A stretch of DNA of 64,000 nt from Syntrophus sp963665935. Lineage in GTDB: Bacteria; Desulfobacterota; Syntrophia; Syntrophales; Syntrophaceae. Below the pieces are notes generated by a model that worked only from the letters and a program-made list of their open reading frames with translations, had not been told where the DNA came from and searched no databases. The position numbers were made by a program, and so were the translations under genes. The stretch lies in NCBI GenBank assembly GCA_963665935.1, contig OY762510.1:3658001-3722000 (forward strand). Direction: 5' to 3'. Shown in pieces: positions 17,695 to 26,847 of the stretch; the first letter of the stretch is position 1; every line of letters starts with the position of its first letter.

Positions 17695-17793
17695 AAAAAC
17701 GAAGTATTTGTTATTTCCGAATAAAAAATCCTTGCCTTTTCTTCTTCTGAATTGGAAAGTCATTCTTCAAGGCACAGGGAGATGCCGAACCCG

Positions 17794-18450
17794 ATGAAAA
17801 GCTTCAAAGCCTTTGTATTCGATTTTGACGGAACACTTGCCGAGTTGAACATCGATTTCAAAATCATGAAAGCCCGCGTGATTTCCCTTTCGAGGGAATA
17901 CGGAATTGCGGATGAGGAGTCCCTGAAAGACCTGCTTATTCTGGAGTTGATCGAAGCGGTCCGGGAACGGATTTCGAGAGAGGATCAGGCAGGGTCAGCG
18001 GCCTTTTTTCGGGCGGCGCATGCTCTGATCAAAGAAATTGAAATAGAGGCCGCCTGCAGAAGCGTTTTATTGAGCGGTACGCTTACCCTTCTGAAAACGC
18101 TTAAAAAGCGGGGTTATGCCGTCGGGATCATCACGCGGAATTGTCACGCCGCCCTGACCTGCGTTTTCCCTGAAATCGAAGACTACTGCGACGTTCTGCT
18201 CAGCAGGAATCACACAACCAATGTCAAACCGCACCCGGATCATCTCCTCCGGACGCTCACCCTTCTGGATGCAGATCCAGGCCAGGCCGTGATGGTCGGT
18301 GATCATCCTCTGGACATCGGTCTGGGTCGGAAGGTGGGGACCTATACGATCGGGGTCCTTACCGGACATTCTTCCGCCGCTATGCTGACCGCTTCCGGCG
18401 CCGACCGGGTGCTCAACCGTGCCGTTGAAATTCTCGACCTGCTGACCTGA
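17794..18450 (+). CDS. HAD-superfamily hydrolase, phosphoglycolate-phosphatase-like
   Basis: 218 residues from ATG at 17794, with AGGGAG twelve bases upstream; longer in-frame starts at 17752 and 17782 are possible. HAD motif I DFDGTLAEL lies near residue 9, motif II appears as IITRNC, the motif III Lys in NVKPHPDHLL, and motif IV is VMVGDHPLDIGLGRKVGTYTIGVLTG. The cap is the small helical type 1. It should dephosphorylate a small metabolite; the exact substrate cannot be told. Confidence 0.82.
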   Translation: MKSFKAFVFDFDGTLAELNIDFKIMKARVISLSREYGIADEESLKDLLILELIEAVRERISREDQAGSAAFFRAAHALIKEIEIEAACRSVLLSGTLTLLKTLKKRGYAVGIITRNCHAALTCVFPEIEDYCDVLLSRNHTTNVKPHPDHLLRTLTLLDADPGQAVMVGDHPLDIGLGRKVGTYTIGVLTGHSSAAMLTASGADRVLNRAVEILDLLT

Positions 18451-18475
18451 ATTCCTCAAAGATCCTATTTTGTTA

Positions 18476-18504
18476 TTGACAAACCTCATAAAACTCAGTA
18501 AGTA
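18476..18504 (+). promoter_or_regulatory. Candidate promoter for the cimA leader
   Basis: A perfect -35 TTGACA at 18476-18481 is followed 17 bases later by TAAGTA, a poor -10, in an AT-rich stretch. It lies about 60-85 bases upstream of the leader peptide start. The -10 could instead be a few bases downstream. Confidence 0.4.
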
Positions 18505-18562
18505 AATTTCAAATTACTTGTTAATTTAGAATTTAAGAGAGTTTGGTGTTTTGACCTTGGCA

Positions 18563-18646
18563 ATGTTCACCTCCAATATCTGCACAGCAATAATTATTAT
18601 CGGCATAATTAGCCCCGATATAGATCGGGACCTGATAGGGGGGTAG
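18563..18646 (+). CDS. Isoleucine-rich leader peptide of the cimA attenuator
   Basis: A 27-codon ORF, ATG at 18563 and TAG at 18644-18646. Nine codons are Ile, six of them in the octapeptide AIIIIGII encoded at 18587-18610. No family match is expected for leader peptides. The stop falls just after the 2:3 pairing partner described for the attenuator, so a ribosome finishing the peptide would cover it. The ribosome-binding site is weak (TTGG just upstream). Its place directly before the gene for the first enzyme of the citramalate route to isoleucine is the main functional evidence. Confidence 0.75.
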   Translation: MFTSNICTAIIIIGIISPDIDRDLIGG

Positions 18647-18708
18647 TCTGTTACAAAATAAATTCCCAAAAATCCGTTATCAGGTCAAACCGATAACGGA
18701 TTTTTTTT
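18614..18708 (+). promoter_or_regulatory. Transcription attenuator upstream of cimA
   Basis: Three mutually exclusive elements can be read. A pause-type hairpin CCCGAT/ATCGGG at 18614-18629. An antiterminator in which GACCTGATA (18629-18637) pairs over nine bases with TATCAGGTC (18678-18686). A terminator of TCCGTTATC (18673-18681) with GATAACGGA (18692-18700), extended by A-T pairs and followed by eight T. The antiterminator uses part of the terminator's 5' arm. Ribosomes stalled at the Ile codons would leave 18629-18637 free and favour readthrough; ribosomes reaching the stop would cover it and favour termination. Confidence 0.78.
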
Positions 18709-18735
18709 GTTCAAAAATGAAGGAGACAGAAGATC

Positions 18736-20334
18736 ATGACGGATAAAACGGATGTATTAATCTATGACACCACCCTCCGGGATGGCACCCAGGGTGAGCG
18801 AGTCAATTTTTCCGCGGAAGAGAAACTGCGGATCGCCCAGAGGCTCGATGAAATGGGCTTTCATTATATTGAGGGGGGGTGGCCGGGTTCCAACCCGAAG
18901 GATCTGCGCTTTTTTGAACTGGGAAAGCGCGTCCGGTTCAAAAATGCCCGGCTGACGGCTTTCGGCAGCACCCGCAGGCCAAATGTCCGTGTTGAAGATT
19001 GCGAGAATATTCAGACCCTGCTGGCTGCGGAAACTCCGGCTGTCACGATCTTTGGAAAATCCTGGGATCTCCATGTCATCGATATCCTGACCATCCCTCT
19101 GGAAGAAAATCTCGCCATGATCCGGGAATCGGTGGCCTATCTTAAAGCGAACGGCAAGGAAGTCGTCTATGATGCGGAACATTTCTTCGACGGCTACAAA
19201 AGAAACAGGGATTATGCCCTCTCGACACTCGAAATGGCCTGGACGGCAGGAGCGGACTTCCTCGTTCTCTGTGACACCAACGGAGGCACACTGCCCCATG
19301 AACTGACGGAAATCGTGACGCACATTCGGAAAATCCTGCCGGAGGCTCCCCTGGGAATCCATGTCCACAATGATGGCGACCTTGCGGTCGCAAACTCCAT
19401 TGCCGCCGTTCATGCCGGGGTAACCATGGTTCAGGGCACCATCAACGGGTATGGCGAACGGTGCGGCAATGCCGATCTGATTCCCATTATCGCCAATCTG
19501 CAGATCAAGATGAATCGGCGCTGTCTGCCTGACGCATCCGTCCGGCAACTGACGAATCTATCCCATTACATCAGTGATGTGGCCAATATTCCGCCTCAGA
19601 ACTCGAGGCCCTTCGTCGGTCGCAGTGCCTTTACCCACAAAGGCGGCGTTCATGTGAGCGCCATTCTGAAAAATTCCGCCGCTTATGAACATATCAAGCC
19701 TGAACTCGTGGGCAACCAGCAGCGCGTCCTCGTTTCCGACCTCTCCGGCAAGAGCAACATTGAGTACAAAGCCAGGGAGCTGGGGATAGATCTGGGGACC
19801 AAGGACGCCATCAGCACCAAAATTGTGAAGAGAATCAAGATTATGGAAGATGAAGGCTATCAATTCGACGCAGCGGACGGATCTCTGTCATTACTGATGA
19901 AAAAGATCACCGGTGAATTCAAGGAGCCCTTCGTGCTGGAATGCTTCAATATCATCAACGCCAAAACGGAAAACAACCCTTCCTTGACCCAGGCCACCAT
20001 CAAGATTGTCGTGGGCGATGAGGAGGAACTGACCGCCGCCGAAGGCAACGGCCCGGTCAACGCCCTGGACAACGCCCTGCGCAAGGCCCTGCTGAAATTC
20101 TACCCTCAGATCAGCGAGGTGCACCTGATAGACTTCAAGGTCCGAACGCTCGAAGGCGCCGATGGAACCGCCGCCAAGGTCAGGGTCCTCCTCGACTCAA
20201 GGGACGACGAGGAAATCTGGAGCACCATCGGAGTCTCCACCAACGTGATTGAAGCGAGTTGGCACGCCCTGGTGGACAGCATTCAATACAAGCTCTGCAA
20301 GGATAAACTCAATAAGCACCATAAAGAGGATTAA
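18736..20334 (+). CDS. cimA: (R)-citramalate synthase
   Basis: 532 residues. It condenses pyruvate with acetyl-CoA to citramalate, starting the threonine-independent isoleucine pathway. The DRE-TIM barrel occupies about residues 1-300: YDTTLRDGTQGE near 9-20, GGWPGSNPKD near 48, HVHNDGDLAVANS with the metal-binding histidines near 210, and NGYGERCGNADL near 238. HKGGVHVSAI follows, and the LeuA-type dimer regulatory domain ends the protein (about 395-520). Length and G-W-P-G-S-N-P-K-D match the long CimA group rather than LeuA. AAGGAGACAGAAGATC lies just before the ATG. It is preceded by an isoleucine attenuator. Confidence 0.93.
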   Translation: MTDKTDVLIYDTTLRDGTQGERVNFSAEEKLRIAQRLDEMGFHYIEGGWPGSNPKDLRFFELGKRVRFKNARLTAFGSTRRPNVRVEDCENIQTLLAAETPAVTIFGKSWDLHVIDILTIPLEENLAMIRESVAYLKANGKEVVYDAEHFFDGYKRNRDYALSTLEMAWTAGADFLVLCDTNGGTLPHELTEIVTHIRKILPEAPLGIHVHNDGDLAVANSIAAVHAGVTMVQGTINGYGERCGNADLIPIIANLQIKMNRRCLPDASVRQLTNLSHYISDVANIPPQNSRPFVGRSAFTHKGGVHVSAILKNSAAYEHIKPELVGNQQRVLVSDLSGKSNIEYKARELGIDLGTKDAISTKIVKRIKIMEDEGYQFDAADGSLSLLMKKITGEFKEPFVLECFNIINAKTENNPSLTQATIKIVVGDEEELTAAEGNGPVNALDNALRKALLKFYPQISEVHLIDFKVRTLEGADGTAAKVRVLLDSRDDEEIWSTIGVSTNVIEASWHALVDSIQYKLCKDKLNKHHKED

Positions 20335-20387
20335 ACAAGCAGGAAATTATCCAGAAGATCCTCTTGAAACATTACCAAGCCCAGTAA

Positions 20388-20440
20388 AATACCCCTTGTC
20401 CTTCTTTAAATGCAAAAGGATGACAAGGGGTTATTTTATT
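20388..20440 (+). terminator. Rho-independent terminator after cimA
   Basis: CCCCTTGTC (20392-20400) and GACAAGGGG (20422-20430) form the stem, followed by TTATTTTATTTTT. The 21-base loop contains a further CCTT/AAGG pairing. Confidence 0.8.
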
Positions 20441-20572
20441 TTTGCCGCGTTGTAACCATTAACGACAAACGTTCCATTCCATAGTGTTATAAGTTCATTG
20501 ATATATTTATTATTTTATGTTAATTGAAATAATTGATAAAAATATATTTATGAGACTGAAAGCACCTTCCCC

Positions 20573-21181
20573 ATGCTGTTATCAATAAACAGTCAGAATC
20601 CCCAGACCAGACTGATAAAGAAAGTTTCCGAAGTCCTGCTGGACGGTGGAATCGTGATCTATCCAACCGATACGGTTTACGGTCTTGGGTGCAGTCTCTT
20701 CAATAAACGAGGAATCGAAAAAATATACGAGATCAAGAGAAGAAACAAAAAGCAACCTCTCAGTTTCATCTGCGCCGATCTTAAAGATATCAGCAGGTAT
20801 GCCCAGGTAACCGATTTCGCATATAAAACCATGAAGCGTTATCTTCCCGGACCTTATACTTTTATTCTCCAGGCATCCAGGCTTGTCCCAAAAATCATTC
20901 TTCCCAAAAGACAGACAACAGGGATTCGGATACCGGACAATCGAATCTGCATGGCCATGGTCGCTGAACTTGGTCAACCCATCATCAGCACCAGCGTAAA
21001 GGCCGATGACGATACGTATCTGAATGATCCTGAAGAAATTGAAAAATTATTCAAACATCGTGTGGATTTGATCATTAATGGGGACATCCCCGCCTCGGAA
21101 CCTTCCACGGTCATCAGCTTGATCGACGACTATGTGGAAATTCTCAGAGTGGGAAAGGGAGATGTTTCCGAATTTATGTAA
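20573..21181 (+). CDS. YciO/Sua5 family protein (TsaC-like)
   Basis: 202 residues. GGIVIYPTDTVYGLGCSLFNKRGIEKIYEIKRRNKKQPLSFIC (about 23-65) and PGPYTFIL, TTGIRIPDN and QPIISTSVK are the Sua5/YrdC/YciO blocks. The length and ending (STVISLIDDYVEILRVGKGDVSEF) are closer to YciO than to the enzyme TsaC that makes threonylcarbamoyl-AMP for t6A, so a threonylcarbamoylation role is likely but not certain. An AT-rich stretch of about 130 bases precedes the gene and may hold its promoter. tcdA, which acts on t6A, is far away in this window. Confidence 0.85.
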   Translation: MLLSINSQNPQTRLIKKVSEVLLDGGIVIYPTDTVYGLGCSLFNKRGIEKIYEIKRRNKKQPLSFICADLKDISRYAQVTDFAYKTMKRYLPGPYTFILQASRLVPKIILPKRQTTGIRIPDNRICMAMVAELGQPIISTSVKADDDTYLNDPEEIEKLFKHRVDLIINGDIPASEPSTVISLIDDYVEILRVGKGDVSEFM

Positions 21182-21415
21182 GTTTATAAACCAGGCTGCA
21201 TGCCGGAAGGATCACAAGGCGGGTTGGCGGCGGGAGAACAGAGACGACGCAGTTTCCTGATAGAAATCTGGACACCGATCAGCCTGCCGATTTCGTGAGC
21301 CGCGGATTGGCAACTTGGTTAAAAAAATACTTTAAGACGCCATAAGGAAAGCCCAGGTCAAAAAGAGTCGGGCTGCAATCCGCAACGACGGATGCCTTAC
21401 GCAAAAAGGAATCGT

Positions 21416-23320
21416 ATGAAACATATCATGTTGATCAACGCTGTTCATATGGAACAGAAACGCATGGCCATTGTTGAAGATGGCAAACTCGTGGAATTTA
21501 ACATCCAGATGTCCCTACGGGAACCTATCACGGGAAACATCTATAAGGGCATTGTCCTCAAGGTTGAACGGGGCCTTCAGGCAGCCTTTGTCAATTTCGG
21601 CGTCGGCAAGGATGGTTTTCTGCCCTTGCGGGATGTGAGCCCGGACTACTTCACAGAAAAGAAGGACAACGGACGGGAGGGTTCCAATCCCCGAGGGACG
21701 CTCAAAACCGGACAGGAAGTCATCGTTCAGGTGGCCCGGGAAGTCAGCGGACGGAAAGGGGCCCTGCTGACCACTTACTTATCCCTGCCGGGACGTTACC
21801 TTGTTCTCTTACCCAATAAGCACAGCAGCGGCATTTCCCGGAAAATCGAGGATGAAGAAGACCGGAAGCTGCTCAAGACCCTGGTGGAACAGATCAAAAT
21901 TGATGAAGGAATGGGGTTTATCGTCCGGACGGCCGGCATTAATCGAACCAAGCAGGAACTCTCCCGGGATTATCAGCATCTGCTGAGACTCTGGAAGGAA
22001 ATCCAGAAGAGTGCGGAAACAGAGCCGGCACCGGCCCTGATCTATCAGGAAAGCGATTTCGGCGTGCGCAGTCTCCGGGATTATTTCACCTCGGAAATTG
22101 AAGAAATCCTCGTTGATGATCTCGACACCTATCGCAAGATGAGAGCCTACTGCAAGACCGTCGTCCCCCGGAATCTTCGGATGATCAAGCAGTACAAGGA
22201 AAGATTGCCCGTTTTCGGCCGCTACAACCTCGAGGAACAGATTCGTGAGATCTACCAGGAACGCGTGGAACTGAAGAGCGGCGGCTCCATCGTCATCTGT
22301 CCCACGGAAGCGATGATCACCATCGACGTCAACTCCGGACGGGGCTCCAATAAAAAGAATGTGGAAGACACGGCCTTTAAGACAAACCTGGAAGCCGCAG
22401 AAGAAATCGCCCGGCAGCTCCGCCTGCGAGATCTCGGGGGACTGATCGCCATCGATTTCATTGACATGATGGACCGGAAGCATGAGGCTGAAGTGGAAAA
22501 AACTTTCAAGAAGGCTCTGACCCTCGACCGCGCCCGGATTCAGTTGTCCCGGATTTCGAAATTCGGCATTCTTGAACTTTCACGCCAGAAGAAGCATTCC
22601 ACAATACAGGAAATCAGCTATACCGCTTGTCCCTTCTGTACGGGCCGCGGAGTTCGCCCCTCCCTGGAATACACGGCTCTCAGCGCTTTCCGGAAGATTG
22701 AATCGGAAGCCGCCAAAGAAAAGGCAAGCGCCCTGAAGGTCACCGTTCCCCATGAAATTGCGGATTACCTGCTCAACCAGAAGCGAAATGATATTCAGAG
22801 AATCGAAAGCATGTACGATCTCTCTGTTTATGTCTCCGGAAAGGCGGACATGATCTGGGACCATGCGGTCATTTCTGCGGTTGCCCGTGAAGCTGTTACA
22901 GACATTGCCGAAACGACCGGGGAAATAAAGCTCGCCGGGCAGGCTGAATCGGCTTCCTACAGAGAGGTGGATCTTTATGTCCCTGACATTACAGAAGAGC
23001 AGCAACCACCTTCACTCGGATCGTCTTCTCCGGAAGAACAACCCGCTGCTGCTGAACCAGCCAAGAAAAAGAGCCGACGGCGCCCACGTCGTCGGCGCAG
23101 GAAACCGGAAGAAAAAATCGACTCCGCCGCCGGTTCGGTTTCTCCCCAGGATACCCCTGAAAACATCCCGGTGTCCGAGAGGACAGAAACAGACGAGAGC
23201 AGCGTCTTTTCTCCCCTCGTTCTCGTCGAACCCATTGAGAATAAACCTTCCGATTCACCCTTTGATTCGCAAGGCTCTGGAAATCATCAAGAAACCGTTG
23301 AAAAGGAACCGGTCGTTTAA
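21416..23320 (+). CDS. Ribonuclease E/G family protein
   Basis: 634 residues from ATG at 21416, which has AAAGGA seven bases upstream; the in-frame ATG at 21392 lacks this. The S1-like domain (ITGNIYKGIVLKVERGLQAAFVNFGVGKDGFLPLRDV) is near 30-75, the catalytic region has TIDVNSGRG and AIDFIDMMD with the metal-binding aspartates, and CPFCTGRG is the Zn-link. Residues after about 530 are a low-complexity tail with KKKSRRRPRRRRRK and acidic Ser/Glu/Pro runs, shorter than the E. coli RNase E scaffold. It should process rRNA and mRNA 5' monophosphate ends. The 234 bases before it hold no feature I can name. Confidence 0.92.
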   Translation: MKHIMLINAVHMEQKRMAIVEDGKLVEFNIQMSLREPITGNIYKGIVLKVERGLQAAFVNFGVGKDGFLPLRDVSPDYFTEKKDNGREGSNPRGTLKTGQEVIVQVAREVSGRKGALLTTYLSLPGRYLVLLPNKHSSGISRKIEDEEDRKLLKTLVEQIKIDEGMGFIVRTAGINRTKQELSRDYQHLLRLWKEIQKSAETEPAPALIYQESDFGVRSLRDYFTSEIEEILVDDLDTYRKMRAYCKTVVPRNLRMIKQYKERLPVFGRYNLEEQIREIYQERVELKSGGSIVICPTEAMITIDVNSGRGSNKKNVEDTAFKTNLEAAEEIARQLRLRDLGGLIAIDFIDMMDRKHEAEVEKTFKKALTLDRARIQLSRISKFGILELSRQKKHSTIQEISYTACPFCTGRGVRPSLEYTALSAFRKIESEAAKEKASALKVTVPHEIADYLLNQKRNDIQRIESMYDLSVYVSGKADMIWDHAVISAVAREAVTDIAETTGEIKLAGQAESASYREVDLYVPDITEEQQPPSLGSSSPEEQPAAAEPAKKKSRRRPRRRRRKPEEKIDSAAGSVSPQDTPENIPVSERTETDESSVFSPLVLVEPIENKPSDSPFDSQGSGNHQETVEKEPVV

Positions 23321-23335
23321 CTTTTTTCCCGTTTC

Positions 23336-24154
23336 CTATTCATCCCCGGCCAAGGCTTTGGAACGAAGGGCTGCCGCCTCCACGGCCCTTATCAGGGTGG
23401 CCCTCAATCGACCTTCTTCGAGGGCTTTCAACCCGGCTATGGTCGTTCCCCCTGGAGATGTCACCATATCCTTGAGTTCTCCCGGGTGCTTACCTGCCTG
23501 AAGACAGAGTTTCGCGGCCCCCAGGAAAGTCTGCCCTGCCAATTTGAGGGCGATGTCGCGGGGCAGCCCCAGAAGAACGCCGGCATCGGCCAGGGCTTCC
23601 AGCATAACGAAAACATATCCCGGTCCGCTGCCGCTGAGGCCCGTCACGGCATCCATGAGATTTTCCGAAACGGTGACCGTCGATCCGACGGCTTCGAAAA
23701 TCTGGACGGCGGTCTCAAGATCCTCTGCCGTGGCGGAAGAACCTGCGGCCAGAGCGGTCGCGCCTTCTTCGACAAGGGCCGGCGTGTTGGGCATAACCCG
23801 CACAACTCGAACCGGTCCGGCAAGGTGTTTTTCAATAGCCTTGGTGGAGATGCCTGCGGCAATGGAAATAATCAATTGCCGGGGATTAACATCGGCGGAT
23901 ATCTCATTCAAGAGAGCCGGCATATTCTGAGGCTTCACCGCCAGGATCAGGATGTCCGACTCTCGCACGAGGTCTCTGTTTTCTGCTGATCGAACGCCTG
24001 GATAGCCTTCACGGATTTCCTCGATGCGCTCCTTCACGGCATCCGCAACCCGGATGTTTCCTTGCGGAACAAGGGAGCAACGAAGAATCCCCCTCAAAAG
24101 AATGGAACCCATTTTTCCACAACCGATCATCCCGATTTTCTGCTTATCGAACAT
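23336..24154 (-). CDS. proC: Pyrroline-5-carboxylate reductase
   Basis: 272 residues. The NAD(P) fold starts with KIGMIGCGKMGSILLRG (residues 5-21), then ILAVKPQNM, the RVMPNTPALVEEGATAL block (about 120-135) and the C-terminal family signature MVTSPGGTTIAGLKALEEG (about 229-247). It makes proline from pyrroline-5-carboxylate. It converges on the RNase E/G gene with a 15-base gap. GGAGG sits directly before the ATG, with a second AGGAGG slightly upstream. proA, which acts two steps earlier, is elsewhere in the window. Confidence 0.95.
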   Translation of the reverse strand: MFDKQKIGMIGCGKMGSILLRGILRCSLVPQGNIRVADAVKERIEEIREGYPGVRSAENRDLVRESDILILAVKPQNMPALLNEISADVNPRQLIISIAAGISTKAIEKHLAGPVRVVRVMPNTPALVEEGATALAAGSSATAEDLETAVQIFEAVGSTVTVSENLMDAVTGLSGSGPGYVFVMLEALADAGVLLGLPRDIALKLAGQTFLGAAKLCLQAGKHPGELKDMVTSPGGTTIAGLKALEEGRLRATLIRAVEAAALRSKALAGDE

Positions 24155-24482
24155 ACCTCCGAAATTCCTCCTTTATCTCCCTTTGTCTGCATCAGTTCCA
24201 GATCAAAAATATCAACAGGTTGTCCAGACCGAAGCGTCCCAGACGGACACAAACCGTAACCGTATGTCGAGAAGCCGAGAAGAGGGCCAACGCAGAAAGC
24301 TTACCTCTGAAACTGGCGTTACCCTCCTCTCCAGGGTTTGTGCCAACTACGACGATGTCCTATTTTTCCGGACCTGTCAACCTTGAAAAACGCTGCGGAA
24401 GGAGGAAACGTTTCCTTTGCACTCTCCCCATCTTTATGGTAGCAACAGCCTTTCATATATATCAGCTCCCGAAGGAGTCGTT
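24155..24482. other. Non-coding stretch between proC and yggT
   Basis: About 330 bases without a gene. It should contain the two divergent promoters. The one structure I can see is a perfect 12-base palindrome GGAAACGTTTCC at 24404-24415, about 70 bases before yggT, which could be an operator. I could not assign any riboswitch. Confidence 0.4.
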
Positions 24483-24782
24483 ATGTTTATCGCCGAAAAT
24501 TTCGTTCTGGCCCTGGCCAAAATTCTGGATATCGTCCTGACCCTCTATATGTGGATATTGATTGCCCGGGCCGTCATTTCATGGGTCAATCCCGACCCGT
24601 ACAATCCCATCGTCATGTTCCTGTACCGGGCGACCGAACCCGTTCTGGCCCCGGTCCGGCGCTGGCTTCCCCTCCGGAATATCGGGGTTGATCTCTCTCC
24701 TCTCATCGTCATTCTGGTCATTATTTTTCTGCAGATCTTTGTGGTCCAAACCATGACACAGATGGCCACAGCCCTCCGCTGA
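24483..24782 (+). CDS. YggT family membrane protein
   Basis: 99 residues from ATG at 24483 with GAAGGAG upstream; an earlier in-frame ATG is not supported. Two YggT hydrophobic blocks are seen: LALAKILDIVLTLYMWILIARAVISWVNPDPYNP and LSPLIVILVIIFLQIFVV, with the family W-V-N-P and P-x-x-x-V-R-R-x-L-P motifs between. It sits in a yggT-yggU-murJ group next to proC, the common arrangement. Its function is unsettled; relatives affect osmotic behaviour and cell shape or division. Confidence 0.88.
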   Translation: MFIAENFVLALAKILDIVLTLYMWILIARAVISWVNPDPYNPIVMFLYRATEPVLAPVRRWLPLRNIGVDLSPLIVILVIIFLQIFVVQTMTQMATALR

Positions 24783-24816
24783 TCCGCAGAATTGACGGAT
24801 ACCTCAAAGGCTGTTC

Positions 24817-25164
24817 GTGATCGAAATCCAGGAAAGAAAAAATGGCGTCTCCTTCCCCGTCCAGGTGCTGCCCAGGTCGTCCAAATGCGCCTTGGCTGGG
24901 ATTCAGGAGGGTATTATCCGGCTGAAGCTCACCGCACCACCTGTGGAAGGAAGAGCCAATGAGGAATGCCTTGAATTCTTCTCCGAACTGCTGGGGATAA
25001 AGAAGGGACAGATGAGCATCATACACGGTCACAAGTCGAGAAGAAAAATCATCCAGATTGATGGATTGACGCGGGAACAGCTGGAAGCCCGTCTTTCCCT
25101 GCTGCTTCAGGCGGACCTTCAAGAAGAGGGCTCCCTTCCAAAGAGAACTCGGGATAGAAAGTAA
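24817..25164 (+). CDS. YggU/DUF167 family protein
   Basis: 115 residues from a GTG. The DUF167 core is clear: GVSFPVQVLPRSSKCALAGIQEG, LKLTAPPVEGRANEECLEFFSELL and IIHGHKSRRKIIQIDGL. It is a small soluble protein of unknown function that usually follows yggT, as here (34-base gap). The next gene, murJ, starts three bases after its stop. Confidence 0.85.
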   Translation: MIEIQERKNGVSFPVQVLPRSSKCALAGIQEGIIRLKLTAPPVEGRANEECLEFFSELLGIKKGQMSIIHGHKSRRKIIQIDGLTREQLEARLSLLLQADLQEEGSLPKRTRDRK

Positions 25165-25167
25165 AAA

Positions 25168-26751
25168 ATGGCACATCGGGGAGAAAATGAAAATGTAGCC
25201 AGGGCGGCCGGAATCGTGGGAATGGCCACGATGTTGAGCCGAATTTTCGGCTTTATCCGGGATATGGTGGTGGCTGCCTTCTTCGGCGCCGGCATCGCCA
25301 CGGATGCCTTCTTCGTCGCGTTCCGGATTCCCAATCTGCTGCGGAGACTTCTGGGCGAAGGCTCACTGACCGTTGCGTTCATTCCTGTTTTCACGGAATA
25401 TCTCAATACCAAATCCAAGGAAAGCGCCCTGGAACTGGCCAGCATCGCCCTCACCTTCCTTTCTATTCTCCTTGTCGTGGTCTCCCTGGCTGGTGTTCTG
25501 CTGTCGCCCCTCATCGTTTCCCTGATGGCACCCGGATTTATCAAGAACCCTGCCCAGTTTGATCTTGCTGTCTTTCTGACCCGGCTGATGTTTCCCTATA
25601 TTTTCTTTATCTCTCTCGTTGCCCTTTGCATGGGGATTCTCAACTCACTGCGCCACTTCGCGGCTCCGGCCCTCTCACCGGTCATCCTGAACATTGCCAT
25701 GATTCTCTCCACCCTTCTTTTTCACAGGTGCTTCCAGCAGCCGATCACCGCACTGGCCATCGGCGTCATGCTGGGCGGAATCCTGCAGCTGGCGATGCAA
25801 TGGCCCTTTATGATCAAGATGGGGGCGCGGCTGAAGCCGAATTTTTCCTTTCAACACCCCGGCATGAAACGGATCGGACGCCTCCTGATTCCCACCCTGG
25901 TCGGCTCCGGCATCTATCAGATCAACATCTTTATCGCCACCATTCTGGCTTCGATATTGCCCAAGGGCAGTGTTTCCTTCCTTTACTATGCCGATCGGGT
26001 GGTTGAGCTCCCCTTGGGCGTGTTTGCCATCGCCGTGGGAACAGCCAGCCTTCCCAGCCTTTCCGCACAGGTCGCCAAAGGACTTTTCGATGATTTCAAG
26101 CAGACCATTTCCTTTTCCCTGCGACTCATCCTTTTTATCACCGTGCCTGCCACCGTGGCCCTGATCGCCCTGCGCGAACCGATCGTTTCCGTGCTCTTTC
26201 AGAGGGGGGCCTTCGATGCCTATTCGACCCGCATGACCGCCCAGGCCCTCCTTTATTATACCCTCGGCCTCTGGGCCTTCTCCATCATCCGCGTTATCGA
26301 TTCCGCCTTTTTTTCGCTCCAGGACAGAAGGTCCCCGTTGAAGGCCGCTTTCGTATCCCTGCTGGTCAATGTCGGGTTAAGCATCCTGCTGATGTTCCCA
26401 TTAAAGCATGGAGGACTTGCCCTGGCCACCTCTGCGGCTTCTGCCGTCAACGTCCTGATGCTCTCCTTCATCCTTCGGAAGAAAGTCGGGAGTTATCTCA
26501 ATCAGAGATTTTATGCCTCCCTGGTGAAAACCTTCCTGGCCTCGGCTCTGATGGCCGTCAGCATTTACCTCGTCTCCCTCGTCTTTCCCTGGAATATTGG
26601 GGCTTCCTTTCATGTCAGGGTCCTCTTTCTCACCTTCTGCGTTGCCGCAGGCATCCTCACATTCTTCGGCGCATCTTTCTTGTTGAAGAGTGACGAAATG
26701 GTATCCATTCTCAGCCTCATCCGCCGGAAGCTTAAATCCTCGCCCCACTGA
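25168..26751 (+). CDS. murJ: Lipid II flippase MurJ (MviN)
   Basis: 527 residues with about 14 membrane segments, the MOP/MviN fold. GMATMLSRIFGFIRDMVVAAFFGAG at the N-terminus and DAFFVAFRIPNLLRRLLGEGSLTVAFIPVF (about 46-75) are the MurJ signatures with the conserved R-I-P-N and G-E-G-x-x-x-x-A-F residues. It flips lipid II across the inner membrane for peptidoglycan synthesis. It is the third gene of the yggT-yggU-murJ operon and is followed after 96 bases by serS. Confidence 0.94.
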   Translation: MAHRGENENVARAAGIVGMATMLSRIFGFIRDMVVAAFFGAGIATDAFFVAFRIPNLLRRLLGEGSLTVAFIPVFTEYLNTKSKESALELASIALTFLSILLVVVSLAGVLLSPLIVSLMAPGFIKNPAQFDLAVFLTRLMFPYIFFISLVALCMGILNSLRHFAAPALSPVILNIAMILSTLLFHRCFQQPITALAIGVMLGGILQLAMQWPFMIKMGARLKPNFSFQHPGMKRIGRLLIPTLVGSGIYQINIFIATILASILPKGSVSFLYYADRVVELPLGVFAIAVGTASLPSLSAQVAKGLFDDFKQTISFSLRLILFITVPATVALIALREPIVSVLFQRGAFDAYSTRMTAQALLYYTLGLWAFSIIRVIDSAFFSLQDRRSPLKAAFVSLLVNVGLSILLMFPLKHGGLALATSAASAVNVLMLSFILRKKVGSYLNQRFYASLVKTFLASALMAVSIYLVSLVFPWNIGASFHVRVLFLTFCVAAGILTFFGASFLLKSDEMVSILSLIRRKLKSSPH

Positions 26752-26847
26752 AACAGGGATAAAGACGGATAAAAAGATTGACTTCAAAAGTCCAAAATGA
26801 TAGGAACATCGTCTCTTGAAGCAACAATTCTTTCTTAAGGCATTCCG

